Of a DNA stretch of 64,000 nt, positions 54,880-63,671 are shown piece by piece. The stretch is from Candidatus Merdivicinus faecavium (GTDB lineage: Bacteria; Bacillota; Clostridia; Oscillospirales; Ruminococcaceae). The translations under genes were made by a program, and so were the position numbers. Each line of letters starts with the position of its first letter. Position 1 is the stretch's first letter. A model generated the notes under the pieces. The model was not told the origin of the DNA. It searched no databases and was given only the letters and a program-made list of their open reading frames with translations. The DNA is taken from the NCBI GenBank assembly GCA_018716285.1, contig DVKD01000052.1, positions 99,806-163,805 on the forward strand, given 5' to 3'.

Positions 54880-54934
54880 AGAACCATCAAAGAGAACAGA
54901 TGGTTCCCAAATAAAAATCAAAGGAGAATCGGTT

Positions 54935-55309
54935 ATGAACAATTATCAGGCAAGCGAAAGAGACCAGAAAAAAGCGGAGGGCATCCGCCGCCAGTATGTT
55001 TCCCGGGAGGAAAACAAGATGGAGCAACTCCGGAAGCTGGACAGCAGGGTCAAGCTGCCGGGAAAGATCGCCTGCAGCATCCTGGGGGTCATCGGGGCTT
55101 TGGTGATGGGGGCAGGCATGTCGCTGGTGATGGTGTGGGGCAATATGGCTATGGGGCTTGCCCTCAGCATCCCCGGGCTGGCCGTCCTTCTGCTGGGCTT
55201 CCTCGCTTACTATCTCATCACCGGCAGCCGGAAGAAAAAATACGCCGCTGAAATTATGCGGTTAAGCGGCGACGTGATGAAAAAGGAGGGCGCGCAGAAT
55301 GAGCGATAA
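54935..55309 (+). CDS. Small two-helix membrane protein, family B
   Basis: 124 residues. A charged N-terminal segment (about 1-43) precedes two hydrophobic helices (about 44-66 and 70-93) and a basic C-terminus with KKKYAAEIMRL. It has its own repeat-controlled promoter and overlaps the start of the broken family A paralogue by 11 bases. I do not recognise it. The position suggests a target of the two-component system. Confidence 0.75.
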   Translation: MNNYQASERDQKKAEGIRRQYVSREENKMEQLRKLDSRVKLPGKIACSILGVIGALVMGAGMSLVMVWGNMAMGLALSIPGLAVLLLGFLAYYLITGSRKKKYAAEIMRLSGDVMKKEGAQNER

Positions 55310-55445
55310 GACCTTTGTCGGGTATGAATACCAGGAGGTGGCCGTCAAAAACGGCATGACCTCCGTTTACGCGGACGGGTATGAAAATTTTGATGGAAGC
55401 TGGATAAATCCGATGTGGCGCTGGCGAAATGCTGCGACCTGCTGA
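55299..55445 (+). pseudogene. Truncated paralogue of the 54238 gene
   Basis: ATG at 55299 follows AAAGGAGG. The first 31 residues (SDKTFVGYEYQEVAVKNG and on to GYENF) match the N-terminus of the intact family A protein. After about 55392 the similarity ends and the frame runs into unrelated sequence with a stop at 55443. The gene is cut at its 3' side at the same place where another gene relic begins. Confidence 0.75.
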
Positions 55446-55563
55446 ATGAACTGCTGGCAGCCGTGAAAAGCTCCCTTCTCATATCGACACCGTGGCGATC
55501 ACAGCCAAGATTATGCAGGGGATTTATGATTCAGCCGAGCAGCATCGGGAAATCGTATTCTAA
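55394..55563 (+). pseudogene. C-terminal relic, possibly Gfo/Idh/MocA-type oxidoreductase
   Basis: One frame reads KSDVALAKCCDLLNELLAAVK. After a shift of frame near 55460-55475 it reads IDTVAITAKIMQGIYDSAEQ and ends in REIVF and TAA at 55561. The pattern recalls the last helices and strand of Gfo/Idh/MocA dehydrogenases. It has a frameshift and no start, so it is not functional. The family is a weak guess. Confidence 0.4.
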
Positions 55564-55572
55564 ACAACAGAG

Positions 55573-55604
55573 AAAGCAGGCGGGAAATCCCGCCTGCTTT
55601 TTGT
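55573..55604. terminator. Bidirectional terminator
   Basis: A perfect 12-bp stem AAAGCAGGCGGG/CCCGCCTGCTTT with a 4-base loop, followed by TTGT. It ends both the relic and the minus-strand phosphoesterase. Confidence 0.85.
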
Positions 55605-55629
55605 ATCCTGACAAAACAGGAGAAGGGCC

Positions 55630-56646
55630 TCAGAGCTTGGGAAGGTATCCTATACGGTCACTGCCCGCGCCAAAGCGGGTGATATAGACGGTGCTGCCTT
55701 TGATGGAGAACACATCAAACGCCGTCTCCGTAACGGTGCCAATCTCGCGGACTGGGCTGCTGGGCGCCCATTCCTGCGCAAAAGCGGAAAGCGTCGTAAC
55801 AGAAAGAAGGCCGTGGTCATATAAAAGATTGTCATAGTGGACATGGCCGGCAATCAGCATCACGGTATTGGGGGCATGGCGGACCGCATATTGGACGCGC
55901 GGCCCGTTGAGCAGATCGTCATAGGGCTTGATGGGGTTTGGCATTCCCTGCGTGCCGAAAATCCCTTTATTGGAAAGCGGGGCATGGCTGAAGACAAGCA
56001 CGGTCCGATCGGTGGCAAGCGCCTCATTTTCCAGCCATACGGCCTGTGCGTCGGATATTTCGTCGCGCCAGCCGAAAGGCTGCTGGCCGTTTTCATCGGT
56101 ATAATAGGGCCTGTCGCTGGTGTTCAGAAAAATAGCGCGGTAATCCCGCTCGGATGTATGGATGTCGCAGTAATAATAATTTTCCCTTGTAGGGTTGTAT
56201 TTCATGCAAAGGCGGTGCATTTCTTCGGGAAGGATCGCAAACGGGCGGGTATCATCCCCGCGGTCGATTGCGTTTCCGATTGCGTCGTCATGGTTGCCGA
56301 TGCAGCAATGGACCGGTACGGAAAGCCGGTACAAAGCGTCCATCACTTCCTGATGAGAGGCGCGGACACGGTCCGGATCCGGTGCGTAATCATTCCCGAT
56401 GTCCCCGCCCGAAACAACAAAGGAAATCTCCGGGCAGCGGTCGAGAATGTACTGGATGGATTGAATAGCATTGGCCGCAAGCTCAAAGGGCTTTGGATTG
56501 TCCGGATTTTCCTGCCGGAAAGCCATTTCATGCAGGCGGTTGTGCATATCCGTGATAAAAAGGAAATTCAGCGGCGCGTGAAGTTCCCTGATTTTTTTGA
56601 TTTTTTCATCATAGGAAGATGTGAGATACTGTAAATTTGCTGACAT
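55630..56646 (-). CDS. Calcineurin-type metallophosphoesterase
   Basis: 338 residues. Motifs FITDMHNR (D-x-H), SGGDIGND, IGNHDD, FSHAP and AGHVHYD are the full metallophosphoesterase set. No signal peptide. The ATG at 56646 has AAAAGAGGGA before it. It is the last gene of the ABC transporter operon, 52 bases after the AraC-type gene. It probably removes a phosphate from a sugar or nucleotide linked to that uptake route. Substrate unknown. Confidence 0.85.
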   Translation of the reverse strand: MSANLQYLTSSYDEKIKKIRELHAPLNFLFITDMHNRLHEMAFRQENPDNPKPFELAANAIQSIQYILDRCPEISFVVSGGDIGNDYAPDPDRVRASHQEVMDALYRLSVPVHCCIGNHDDAIGNAIDRGDDTRPFAILPEEMHRLCMKYNPTRENYYYCDIHTSERDYRAIFLNTSDRPYYTDENGQQPFGWRDEISDAQAVWLENEALATDRTVLVFSHAPLSNKGIFGTQGMPNPIKPYDDLLNGPRVQYAVRHAPNTVMLIAGHVHYDNLLYDHGLLSVTTLSAFAQEWAPSSPVREIGTVTETAFDVFSIKGSTVYITRFGAGSDRIGYLPKL

Positions 56647-56698
56647 GTCAGTCCCTCTTTTCTGCATAGATGCCTGCGGAAGCTGCAAAGGTGCTGCG

Positions 56699-58960
56699 TC
56701 ACGTGCGCATCCGCCGAAATTCGCCGGGTGTCATCCCCTCGTACCGTTCAAACACACGGATGAAGAGCGCTGCACTGTTAAAACCCACCTCGCAGGCAAT
56801 CTGTTTCACCGTTTTGCTGCTCGTGCGCAGGAGATGTTTGGATTGTCTGACCCGGCTGCGGTTCAGATAATCCGTGAATTTAACGCCCCGCGTCTGTTTG
56901 AACAGACGGGAGATATAGCTGCTGGTATACCCCAGATGATCCGCCACAATCGAAAGATTCAGGTCTTCCGCAAAATGCTCGTCTACATAATGCACAACCC
57001 GCTCGATTACGGATTCCTCGCCCACGGAAGGGTTCTGGTCATACTGCTCCAGAAGCGACAGATTGAAAAAGACGACCTCATTCAGACGCTGCGCACTGTA
57101 CAGCGACGTGTTGGGATCGATTCTGATGGCGTCGCGATAGAGGGAAGCATCCTTATCCCGGATAAAGCGCAGCAAAAAGCTGTTGATCAAATAGCACAGC
57201 TGCAAATACTCGCTCACGCAGATATTCGCCCGGATATTCTGTTCAAACTGGCTGCTGATATAGGCGCGGGCAACGTTAAATTGCTGCTCCTGGAGCATGG
57301 TTTCCAATTCCATATCAAAATCGGCGGGCAGGCAGTAGGGAGGGCTGTCTTCTTCGGACCATGCAAAAAGCGGCCCCTCGTCATTGATGTGCCGGTGGCG
57401 GATGGCGTTGAGGGCGTTGAGATAACTCTTGCGCAGCTCCATCACATTGGTTACATAACCGCCAAAGCCGATCGTAAAATGGGAGTCGGGGATTCTTTCG
57501 CGCAGTTCCTCATACAGAACAGAAAAGCTTTCCATCAATTGGCCGCCGTCCTCCTCAGAGGTGGAATAGACGACGACCGTATACTCATCAGAGCGGGTTT
57601 CCACTACGGAAACAAGGTGCCGGTCGATCATAGCGGAGATGGTTTCGTAAAACGGTTTATCATAAAGAAGCTCAAACTGCTCATCGCTGTCCGACTGCAG
57701 CTCCATGCGGATCACAAACGCGCTGTACAGCCCATTTTCCAGGTTGATTCCATACTGCTCCGTGGTAGACTCAAAGGTCTCCATAATCGCTGAATTCCCG
57801 CGCAGCAGCTTAAACAGAATCGTTTCCAATATCAGCGGAGAACTGTCCTTCATCGTGCTCTGAAAGCGGTAGTTTGCGGATATGATATCCAGTACCCGGT
57901 TTTTGATAAAATCTGTTTCGCTTTCCTCGCTTAAGGCGTTTTTTCTGTGGCTTTCCCGCAAAAGCTCCACAATGCCCTGGACCGGGCGGTAAATGCTGCG
58001 GGAAGCGAGATAGCCCAGGAAAATCAGCAGACCCATCAGAAAAACAGAAAACAGATTCAAGATGAATACCAGGTGGTCGTATCCTTCCATCAAAACAGAA
58101 AACGGTGTGTAGATCAGGTAACAGAGCTCCCCCGTTGAGGAAACCCGGCACGAGAGCAGGCCCTTCTGCGGAATTTCAAAGTCGCCTTCCTGTTCCAGCA
58201 GCCCCTGCGGACCGATGGACAGCAGGTTTTGGATGTCCTCCTGCGTGTTCGTGGCGATTACTTCGGCGTCTTTGTTGCATACATAAATTTGGCGTCCATA
58301 GGAGAATTCCTTGCTGTCAAAAATGCCCGCCACAAACCGTTCGTCGATGCAGATGCAAAGGGTCCCGCCTCCGATTTGAGAAAAGCCGGGCTTGACTGTC
58401 TGCAGCGCATAAATTGTAGAGGACGAATAGCGGGTATAATCCGTCTGCTCTTTTTTTTCGAGCGCGAAATGTTCGATCGACATGCTGCGGTAAGTGGCCC
58501 TCAGCATTTCGAGCCATTCGTTATAGTCGCCGATATAACGGTTATGAAAATAGGTTTCGGGCGTAACGATGCCTGCCGAGGTATAGCAGCGCTGGCCGTC
58601 TTTTGTAAGGAAGAAAATACTGCTGACGCCGTTGGACGTGTCGGACAGCAGGGACAGTGTGGAAAAGATCTCCTGTTCGTTGCGCAGGTAGTCGCGGGCC
58701 TCCCGATATCCGGGCATGGAGACGCGTGAGAAGGACGTGCTGTTCCCAAGCTGGGACATCAAATTGGACACATTCTGAAAGATATTGTCAAGGGAAGACG
58801 AATACGCATCGATGTATACGTTTTGTTCCCGCAGGCCGATCTTCTTAATCTGGTTGCGCATGAGCGTATTTCCAGATAGATTCAGTACGGTGGTCAGCAT
58901 AGCAATGATGCAGACCAAGGAAAATATCCTGGAAAACATACTTTTTCTCAGTGTCCTCAC
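56699..58960 (-). CDS. AraC-family regulator with membrane sensor domain
   Basis: 753 residues. Membrane helix 1 (about 11-31), an extracellular dCache-like domain (about 35-280), helix 2 (about 285-306), a cytoplasmic linker, and an AraC double helix-turn-helix at the C-terminus (about 655-750; LNLSIVADHLGYTSSYISRLFKQ and VGFNSAALFIRVFERYEG). This is the YesN/LplR-like design of Clostridia and paenibacilli, usually next to LplABC-type sugar transporters, as here. It likely senses an extracellular sugar or solute-binding protein and activates this operon. Confidence 0.88.
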   Translation of the reverse strand: MRTLRKSMFSRIFSLVCIIAMLTTVLNLSGNTLMRNQIKKIGLREQNVYIDAYSSSLDNIFQNVSNLMSQLGNSTSFSRVSMPGYREARDYLRNEQEIFSTLSLLSDTSNGVSSIFFLTKDGQRCYTSAGIVTPETYFHNRYIGDYNEWLEMLRATYRSMSIEHFALEKKEQTDYTRYSSSTIYALQTVKPGFSQIGGGTLCICIDERFVAGIFDSKEFSYGRQIYVCNKDAEVIATNTQEDIQNLLSIGPQGLLEQEGDFEIPQKGLLSCRVSSTGELCYLIYTPFSVLMEGYDHLVFILNLFSVFLMGLLIFLGYLASRSIYRPVQGIVELLRESHRKNALSEESETDFIKNRVLDIISANYRFQSTMKDSSPLILETILFKLLRGNSAIMETFESTTEQYGINLENGLYSAFVIRMELQSDSDEQFELLYDKPFYETISAMIDRHLVSVVETRSDEYTVVVYSTSEEDGGQLMESFSVLYEELRERIPDSHFTIGFGGYVTNVMELRKSYLNALNAIRHRHINDEGPLFAWSEEDSPPYCLPADFDMELETMLQEQQFNVARAYISSQFEQNIRANICVSEYLQLCYLINSFLLRFIRDKDASLYRDAIRIDPNTSLYSAQRLNEVVFFNLSLLEQYDQNPSVGEESVIERVVHYVDEHFAEDLNLSIVADHLGYTSSYISRLFKQTRGVKFTDYLNRSRVRQSKHLLRTSSKTVKQIACEVGFNSAALFIRVFERYEGMTPGEFRRMRT

Positions 58961-58993
58961 GTCAATATGCTCCTTCGTCCAAATTATTACAGA

Positions 58994-59026
58994 AAGCCGC
59001 GGGCACCCGCCGATGACACCCGCGAC
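58994..59026 (-). terminator. Hairpin after the solute-binding protein gene
   Basis: On the minus strand AGTCGCGGG pairs with CCCGCGGCT (one wobble) and ends in TTTCTG. It may reduce read-through from the transporter into the regulator gene. Confidence 0.65.
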
Positions 59027-59060
59027 TTATAGTATAGCATACTTTCAATGGATTTGGATA

Positions 59061-60701
59061 TCAGGAAATTTCAAATATCCGGTCAGAATCGCGTAGGATC
59101 GTTTCAGCGTTGTTGTAGAGGTCCAGCAGTTCCTGCACATCGATGAGATTGTTCACTTCTTCTACAAAATTATCCCACTCGGACATGTCGCGCATGCCAT
59201 AGATAAACATGGATTCCTGCTCGTCCACATAGGTCGCGAGGGTATTCTCAATGTTGGCTTTCTCTTCGCCCGCCTCGGTGGAGAACGCCGTTTGCACCGG
59301 CGGCCATACAGCCTGGACCGCCCCTGACGTAAAGTTCCCGATATCCAGGTCGATCGCGGACTGTGCCAGCAGATAGCCGTCGCCGCCGCGCTCATTCGGA
59401 CCCATGCCGACCATCCACACTTCGTACTGGGTGCCGACGCCCATTTCCGCCTTGTCGATGCCCTCTCTCATAACGGGCTTTCCGTCAACGATGTCATAGG
59501 TCACCCCTTCTACGCCGTAGTTGAAGATGTCGCGGCCAAAGGGCGAGACGACCTGGTCCATATAAGCGGCGAGGATTTCGGGATGTTCGACCTGGCTCGA
59601 GCAGACGATGCCCCAGCCCGGGACGCTGTCGTGCTGGTAGGCGATGGGAAGATACCGTTTGCCGTCAGAAGATGCGGGAGGCGTCATGGCCTGGACGTCT
59701 ATCGGCAGCTCTTCCCCCGGCTCGACCTTAAAGATTTCCGTTTCAAGCGAACCGTTGTAGAGGAAGCTGAAGGCCCACTGCCCCTGCGCCAGCATGGATT
59801 TGGCCTGTTCGTCGGAAAGTGTGGCGATCTCGCGGTTGATAAGGCCGTCCGCATACATATCCGCCATCAGCTGGATAAGTTCTTTCCGTTTGGAGCCGGC
59901 CTCGTTATAAGCGAATTTATAAGTGTTATCCGCCGTGTCGTAATAGACGGCGCTGGTCTGCGCATTGATCAGATTGGCAAAGGCCGTCATCGCATAAGGG
60001 AGGTTCCAGTATGACAGGAAGGGCGTGCTGTCAGGATTCTGTTCCTTTACGGCGCGCATCATTTCCAGCATCTCGTCGACACTTTCCGGGACCTTGTCAA
60101 TTCCGGCTTTCTCCAGCTCGTCCATATTGGCGAACCAGCTTTCCCCCGCATAGTCGATGGGCTGGACGCCGATAATGGCGTACCGGCCGCCGTCCGAGGT
60201 GTTCAGATAATCCATGTTGGGGTAGGTTTTGCGGTATTCCTGCAGATTGGGCATGTAATCGCTGTACTGATTAAAATCGAGCAGCGTACCTGACGCAGCG
60301 TAAGTATTCACAACCTTTTGGGGGTCATAGACCGGCATCACATCGGGAATATCCCCGGAAGCCAGGTAGATGTCCACCTTGGTCAAAAAGTCGCTGTACG
60401 GGATCATTTCGTATTCAATCCGGATGTTGCCGATGTGCTCCTGCCAGGCCTGGGATACGACGGTTTCCTCCTGAGGCAGGCCGTCGTACCCAAAGCCTTT
60501 GAATACGATGGGATCCCCTGTGTAAGGAAACTCTATCGGCGCCGAGAGCGCGCCGGTGTCGGTCCCGGATGAAGCCGCAGCGTCCTGGGAAGAATCAGAC
60601 GATGTATTGCCCGTGGGCGTACCGCTGCATCCGGTGGATACGGCCGCGACGATTACCGCCGCAACCAACAGGCTGAGAATCGATTTGGGCCTCAGTTTCA
60701 T
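59061..60701 (-). CDS. ABC transporter solute-binding lipoprotein
   Basis: 546 residues. A lipoprotein signal with Cys25 in AAVSTGCSG is followed by a Ser/Thr/Asp linker and a family 1 extracellular solute-binding domain (about 60-546). It resembles LplA/YtcQ-type proteins of about 500-550 residues that bind complex oligosaccharides. It is anchored outside the membrane and delivers sugar to the two permeases encoded upstream. AAGGAGG lies before the ATG. The ligand is unknown. Confidence 0.88.
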   Translation of the reverse strand: MKLRPKSILSLLVAAVIVAAVSTGCSGTPTGNTSSDSSQDAAASSGTDTGALSAPIEFPYTGDPIVFKGFGYDGLPQEETVVSQAWQEHIGNIRIEYEMIPYSDFLTKVDIYLASGDIPDVMPVYDPQKVVNTYAASGTLLDFNQYSDYMPNLQEYRKTYPNMDYLNTSDGGRYAIIGVQPIDYAGESWFANMDELEKAGIDKVPESVDEMLEMMRAVKEQNPDSTPFLSYWNLPYAMTAFANLINAQTSAVYYDTADNTYKFAYNEAGSKRKELIQLMADMYADGLINREIATLSDEQAKSMLAQGQWAFSFLYNGSLETEIFKVEPGEELPIDVQAMTPPASSDGKRYLPIAYQHDSVPGWGIVCSSQVEHPEILAAYMDQVVSPFGRDIFNYGVEGVTYDIVDGKPVMREGIDKAEMGVGTQYEVWMVGMGPNERGGDGYLLAQSAIDLDIGNFTSGAVQAVWPPVQTAFSTEAGEEKANIENTLATYVDEQESMFIYGMRDMSEWDNFVEEVNNLIDVQELLDLYNNAETILRDSDRIFEIS

Positions 60702-60768
60702 GTGAAATCCTCCTTGTTCAATGAGAAATATTACCGCGATACAATCTGTATCGTAAGGCCGAAGCAGA

Positions 60769-61692
60769 TCAGCTCTTGACCGAGCCGAGCAGAATCCCCT
60801 TTGTGAAATACTTTTGCAGGAAAGGATAGACGCATAAAATGGGGATAATCGTAATGATGGTAGCCGCCGCTTTCACAGTGGTTGGATTGGTGTTCATAAG
60901 CTGCCGGATGAGGTCCAGATTCTGAAGGTCGGTTCCGCTGGACAGCTCGCTCAAAACAAGAATCTTGCGCAGAAACATCTGGATCGGGAATTTGTCCGCC
61001 GAATCGAGATAAAGCAGCGCGTTAAAATAGCCGTTCCAGTGGCCGACAATTGTAAACAGCCCGATCGTCGCCAGCAGCGGCTTGGAAAGGGGCATCACAA
61101 TCTGGAAAAGGATACGGAAATGCCCCGCCCCATCGATTTGCGCCGCCTCCCGCAATTCGGTAGGGATGCTGTTGAAAAAATTTTTGAAGATGATCACGTT
61201 CCATGCGGAAACGGCTCCCGGCAGTATCATAACCCACAGGGTGTTCAGCATGTGATAGAAATTCTTGTAAACGAGGTAGGTGGGGATCATGCCGCCGCCG
61301 AAAAACATCGTAATCAGCAGCATAACCGAAATTACCTGCTTCCCCTTAAACTCCTTTGAGGTGAGCGGGTATGCAAGCATTCCCGTAAGGACCAGCGTCA
61401 GAAATGTGCCCAGACCGGCATAAACGATCGTGTTCCAATAATAGCGGAGGATCGAAACATCCGACAGCAGCTGCCGGTAGGAATCGAGGGTAAACCCGAT
61501 GGGGAAAAGATACACGGTCTTTCCAACCATCTCCTTCGCATCGCTGAAGGACTGCCCGAGCGTCATACAAAGAGGATAGAGAAAACACAGGCTCAGCAGG
61601 ATGATAATCCCATTGTTTACATAGTCAAACAGCGTTTTGCCTTGAACGGCGCCGCCTGTTTCCCCGGTATGTTTCTTCATTTTCTTTCGCAT
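60769..61692 (-). CDS. Sugar ABC transporter permease, LplC/YtcP-like
   Basis: 307 residues with six membrane helices. The EAA loop PTELREAAQIDGAGHFRILF is present, and the C-terminus VYPFLQKYFTKGILLGSVK is typical. It is the second of the two permeases. No ATPase gene is nearby, as is common for this group, which shares an MsmK-type ATPase encoded elsewhere. It starts 23 bases after the first permease stop. Confidence 0.9.
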   Translation of the reverse strand: MRKKMKKHTGETGGAVQGKTLFDYVNNGIIILLSLCFLYPLCMTLGQSFSDAKEMVGKTVYLFPIGFTLDSYRQLLSDVSILRYYWNTIVYAGLGTFLTLVLTGMLAYPLTSKEFKGKQVISVMLLITMFFGGGMIPTYLVYKNFYHMLNTLWVMILPGAVSAWNVIIFKNFFNSIPTELREAAQIDGAGHFRILFQIVMPLSKPLLATIGLFTIVGHWNGYFNALLYLDSADKFPIQMFLRKILVLSELSSGTDLQNLDLIRQLMNTNPTTVKAAATIITIIPILCVYPFLQKYFTKGILLGSVKS

Positions 61693-61715
61693 AAGTCATG
61701 CCCTTTCCCAAAAAT

Positions 61716-62696
61716 TCAGAACAGCGCTTCCTCGCCGGCATATCTGGCAAACCAGTTGGCCAGCAGAAGGAAGATCACGGAAATAACGGAGGTAAGCAGA
61801 TTGACCGCTGTGGAGTAGCTGTAGCTTCCCCCAAGGATTCCCTCCCGATAAACAAATGTCGAGAAGACGTCGGAGGTGGAGTAGTTGAGCGGCGACTGCA
61901 TCAGCAGGATTTTCTGATAGTCATTCCCGACAATGCCGCCAATGGCAAAAATCAGCTGAATGATAACGGTAGAAGAGATGCACGGCAGTGTGATATGGCG
62001 GATCTGCTGCCAGCGGGAAGCACCGTCCAATACGGCAGATTCATAGAGCTCCGGATTGATGCCGCTTATGGCTGCAAGGTAAATGATGGACCCATATCCG
62101 ATGCCGGACCAGATGCCTGACAGGATATACAGCGGCCGGAACCACTGCGGATCCGCAAAAAAATCCTTGGGGGCGAATCCCAGCATCTCGATCATGGAAT
62201 TGATAACGCCGCCGTTTGTTGTAAGAAGCTGCTTTAAGAGACCGACCACTACAACCACAGAAATAAAATACGGTATGTAGGAGATCGTCTGCGCGATCCG
62301 CTTCAAACGCATATTTCGCATCTCATTGAACAGCAGCGCCAGAATAATCGGCGCCGGGAAGGAAAACAGGATCGTCAAAATTCCGAGCAGAAAGGTGTTG
62401 GCAAACAGTCTTACGCAATAGGGCGATTCAAAAAAAGTCTGAAAGTGCTCCAGCCCGACCCACTCGCTTCCAAAAACCCCTTTTGCAGGGGAATATTTCT
62501 GGAATGCAATCAGAACGCCGTACATCGGAACATAAGAGAACAGAAGGACGCTCAGCATGCCGGGAACAGCCATAACATAGAGCGCGCCGCTGCTCCTCAG
62601 ATAAGCCGCCAGGCTCTTTTTTTGCCGCGGCGGCTGTTCGGCAGCTCGATGGGGCAATGATTTTGTCTTTCTCTTTTGCAAAGCAATCCCCTCCAT
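61716..62696 (-). CDS. Sugar ABC transporter permease, LplB/YteP-like
   Basis: 326 residues. A basic cytoplasmic start (about 1-28) precedes six helices. The EAA loop is PELYESAVLDGASRWQQIRH. SYVPMYGVLIAFQKYSP near the first helix is the LplB signature. It forms the membrane channel with the second permease. It is the first gene of the operon, just after the promoter at 62732-62760. Confidence 0.9.
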   Translation of the reverse strand: MEGIALQKRKTKSLPHRAAEQPPRQKKSLAAYLRSSGALYVMAVPGMLSVLLFSYVPMYGVLIAFQKYSPAKGVFGSEWVGLEHFQTFFESPYCVRLFANTFLLGILTILFSFPAPIILALLFNEMRNMRLKRIAQTISYIPYFISVVVVVGLLKQLLTTNGGVINSMIEMLGFAPKDFFADPQWFRPLYILSGIWSGIGYGSIIYLAAISGINPELYESAVLDGASRWQQIRHITLPCISSTVIIQLIFAIGGIVGNDYQKILLMQSPLNYSTSDVFSTFVYREGILGGSYSYSTAVNLLTSVISVIFLLLANWFARYAGEEALF

Positions 62697-62731
62697 TTGT
62701 TCATATCTTTATGAGGTTTTGACTACTTCTC

Positions 62732-62760
62732 AGTATAACGGCAGCATACAGCTGTGTAAA
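62732..62760 (-). promoter_or_regulatory. Promoter of the sugar ABC operon
   Basis: On the minus strand TTTACA (62755-62760), 17 bases, then TATACT (62732-62737). The leader is about 30 bases. Confidence 0.75.
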
Positions 62761-62862
62761 TGAGCAAAAATCTCCTTTGTTCACTATTTTTGCACTCGAA
62801 TAAAGAAAAATAGCAGCATATAGGAAAAAACTCGACGGATCAAGCTTTTTCTGCGGTCGAAA

Positions 62863-62940
62863 CTGTGCATGGTGATTACCGTCATTCCCATCTTTCTGAT
62901 CTATCCATTCATGCAGAAATATTTTGCAAAATGTTGCATG
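62863..62940 (+). pseudogene. Relic of a sugar permease C-terminus
   Basis: The plus-strand frame reads MVITVIPIFLIYPFMQKYF and then AKC. This matches the end of LplC-type permeases, including the one in this window (ITIIPILCVYPFLQKYFTK). Only about 25 codons remain, and the usual KG-x-x-x-G-x-x-K end is altered. Confidence 0.6.
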
Positions 62941-63368
62941 GATCTTTCCTTTGGAGTTCCCGGTCCGCATAGTATAAGCTTGAGTGCGTATGCCGCTGCT
63001 TCCTCAAGGGTCTTGTTTTTCCTCTTAGCGCCTGATTCAAGGCAGTACAGCAGGTTTTCCTGCATCCAGCTGTCGATTTCATCTTACATGATCTTTTACC
63101 TTCTCTTGATACCAAGTATATCGGAACCCATCAGGAAGGGCGCACTTCCCCCTGGAACTTTGCGCCTTTGAAACATGCCCTTTTGCTGACGCCACGGCCG
63201 CAGAGTATCCTTCGATACCGCTGGATGGCGAAACTCTTTCGCCGCGCGACAAGCTGCGCCGTCATAGAAAGGATTTTTTCTTTCCGGCGTTTGGCCTTTT
63301 GAGCATTTGGGCAATCTATCTATAGAAAGGCCGGGAACTTTTACATCCCCGGCCGGGGCAAAAACGAA

Positions 63369-63416
63369 AAAAAGCGAAGCCAAATCCTGAAAAACTCAGA
63401 ATCTGACTCCGCTTTT
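63369..63416. terminator. Imperfect bidirectional hairpin
   Basis: AAAGCGAAGCCAAATCCTGA pairs with TCAGAATCTGACTCCGCTTT with a few wobbles, with T/A runs outside. There is no gene within 300 bases that it clearly serves. Confidence 0.5.
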
Positions 63417-63540
63417 TGCTTCTTTTTCGGTTGGGTCAGGGGGTGACAGGTATGGAACAGGCTTCCTGTTTCGCGACTCAAAAAAGCCCGCGAACCCCAA
63501 TAAAACCTAAGAAAAAAGTGAACGACAGTAAAATCGACCA

Positions 63541-63671
63541 CTAAACCTGTGTTTACTGTACAAAATTACTGGCATCACCAGCGCGGGATACTCACGCAGA
63601 ATAAAAGAAAAGACCCGGAGCGCGTTCTGCTCCAGGTCTAACCTGTCTTTACTGTACAAAATTACTGTCAT
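63541..63671 (+). repeat. Direct repeat of about 35 bases, 97 bases apart
   Basis: 63541-63575 and 63638-63671 differ by two substitutions and one indel. The core TTTACTGTACAAAATTACTG (63552-63571, 63648-63667) is identical. ACAGTAAA at 63525-63532 is an inverted partner of the first copy. Confidence 0.75.
63611..63639 (-). terminator. Terminator-like hairpin between the direct repeats
   Basis: AGACC-GGAGC pairs with GCTCC-GGTCT with single mismatches. On the minus strand it is followed by TTTTCTTTTATTC, a good T tract. Confidence 0.65.

Noticed and set aside
63541..63671. CRISPR or intact insertion sequence
   Set aside because: Only two copies, a single spacer-like gap, no cas or transposase gene in view.
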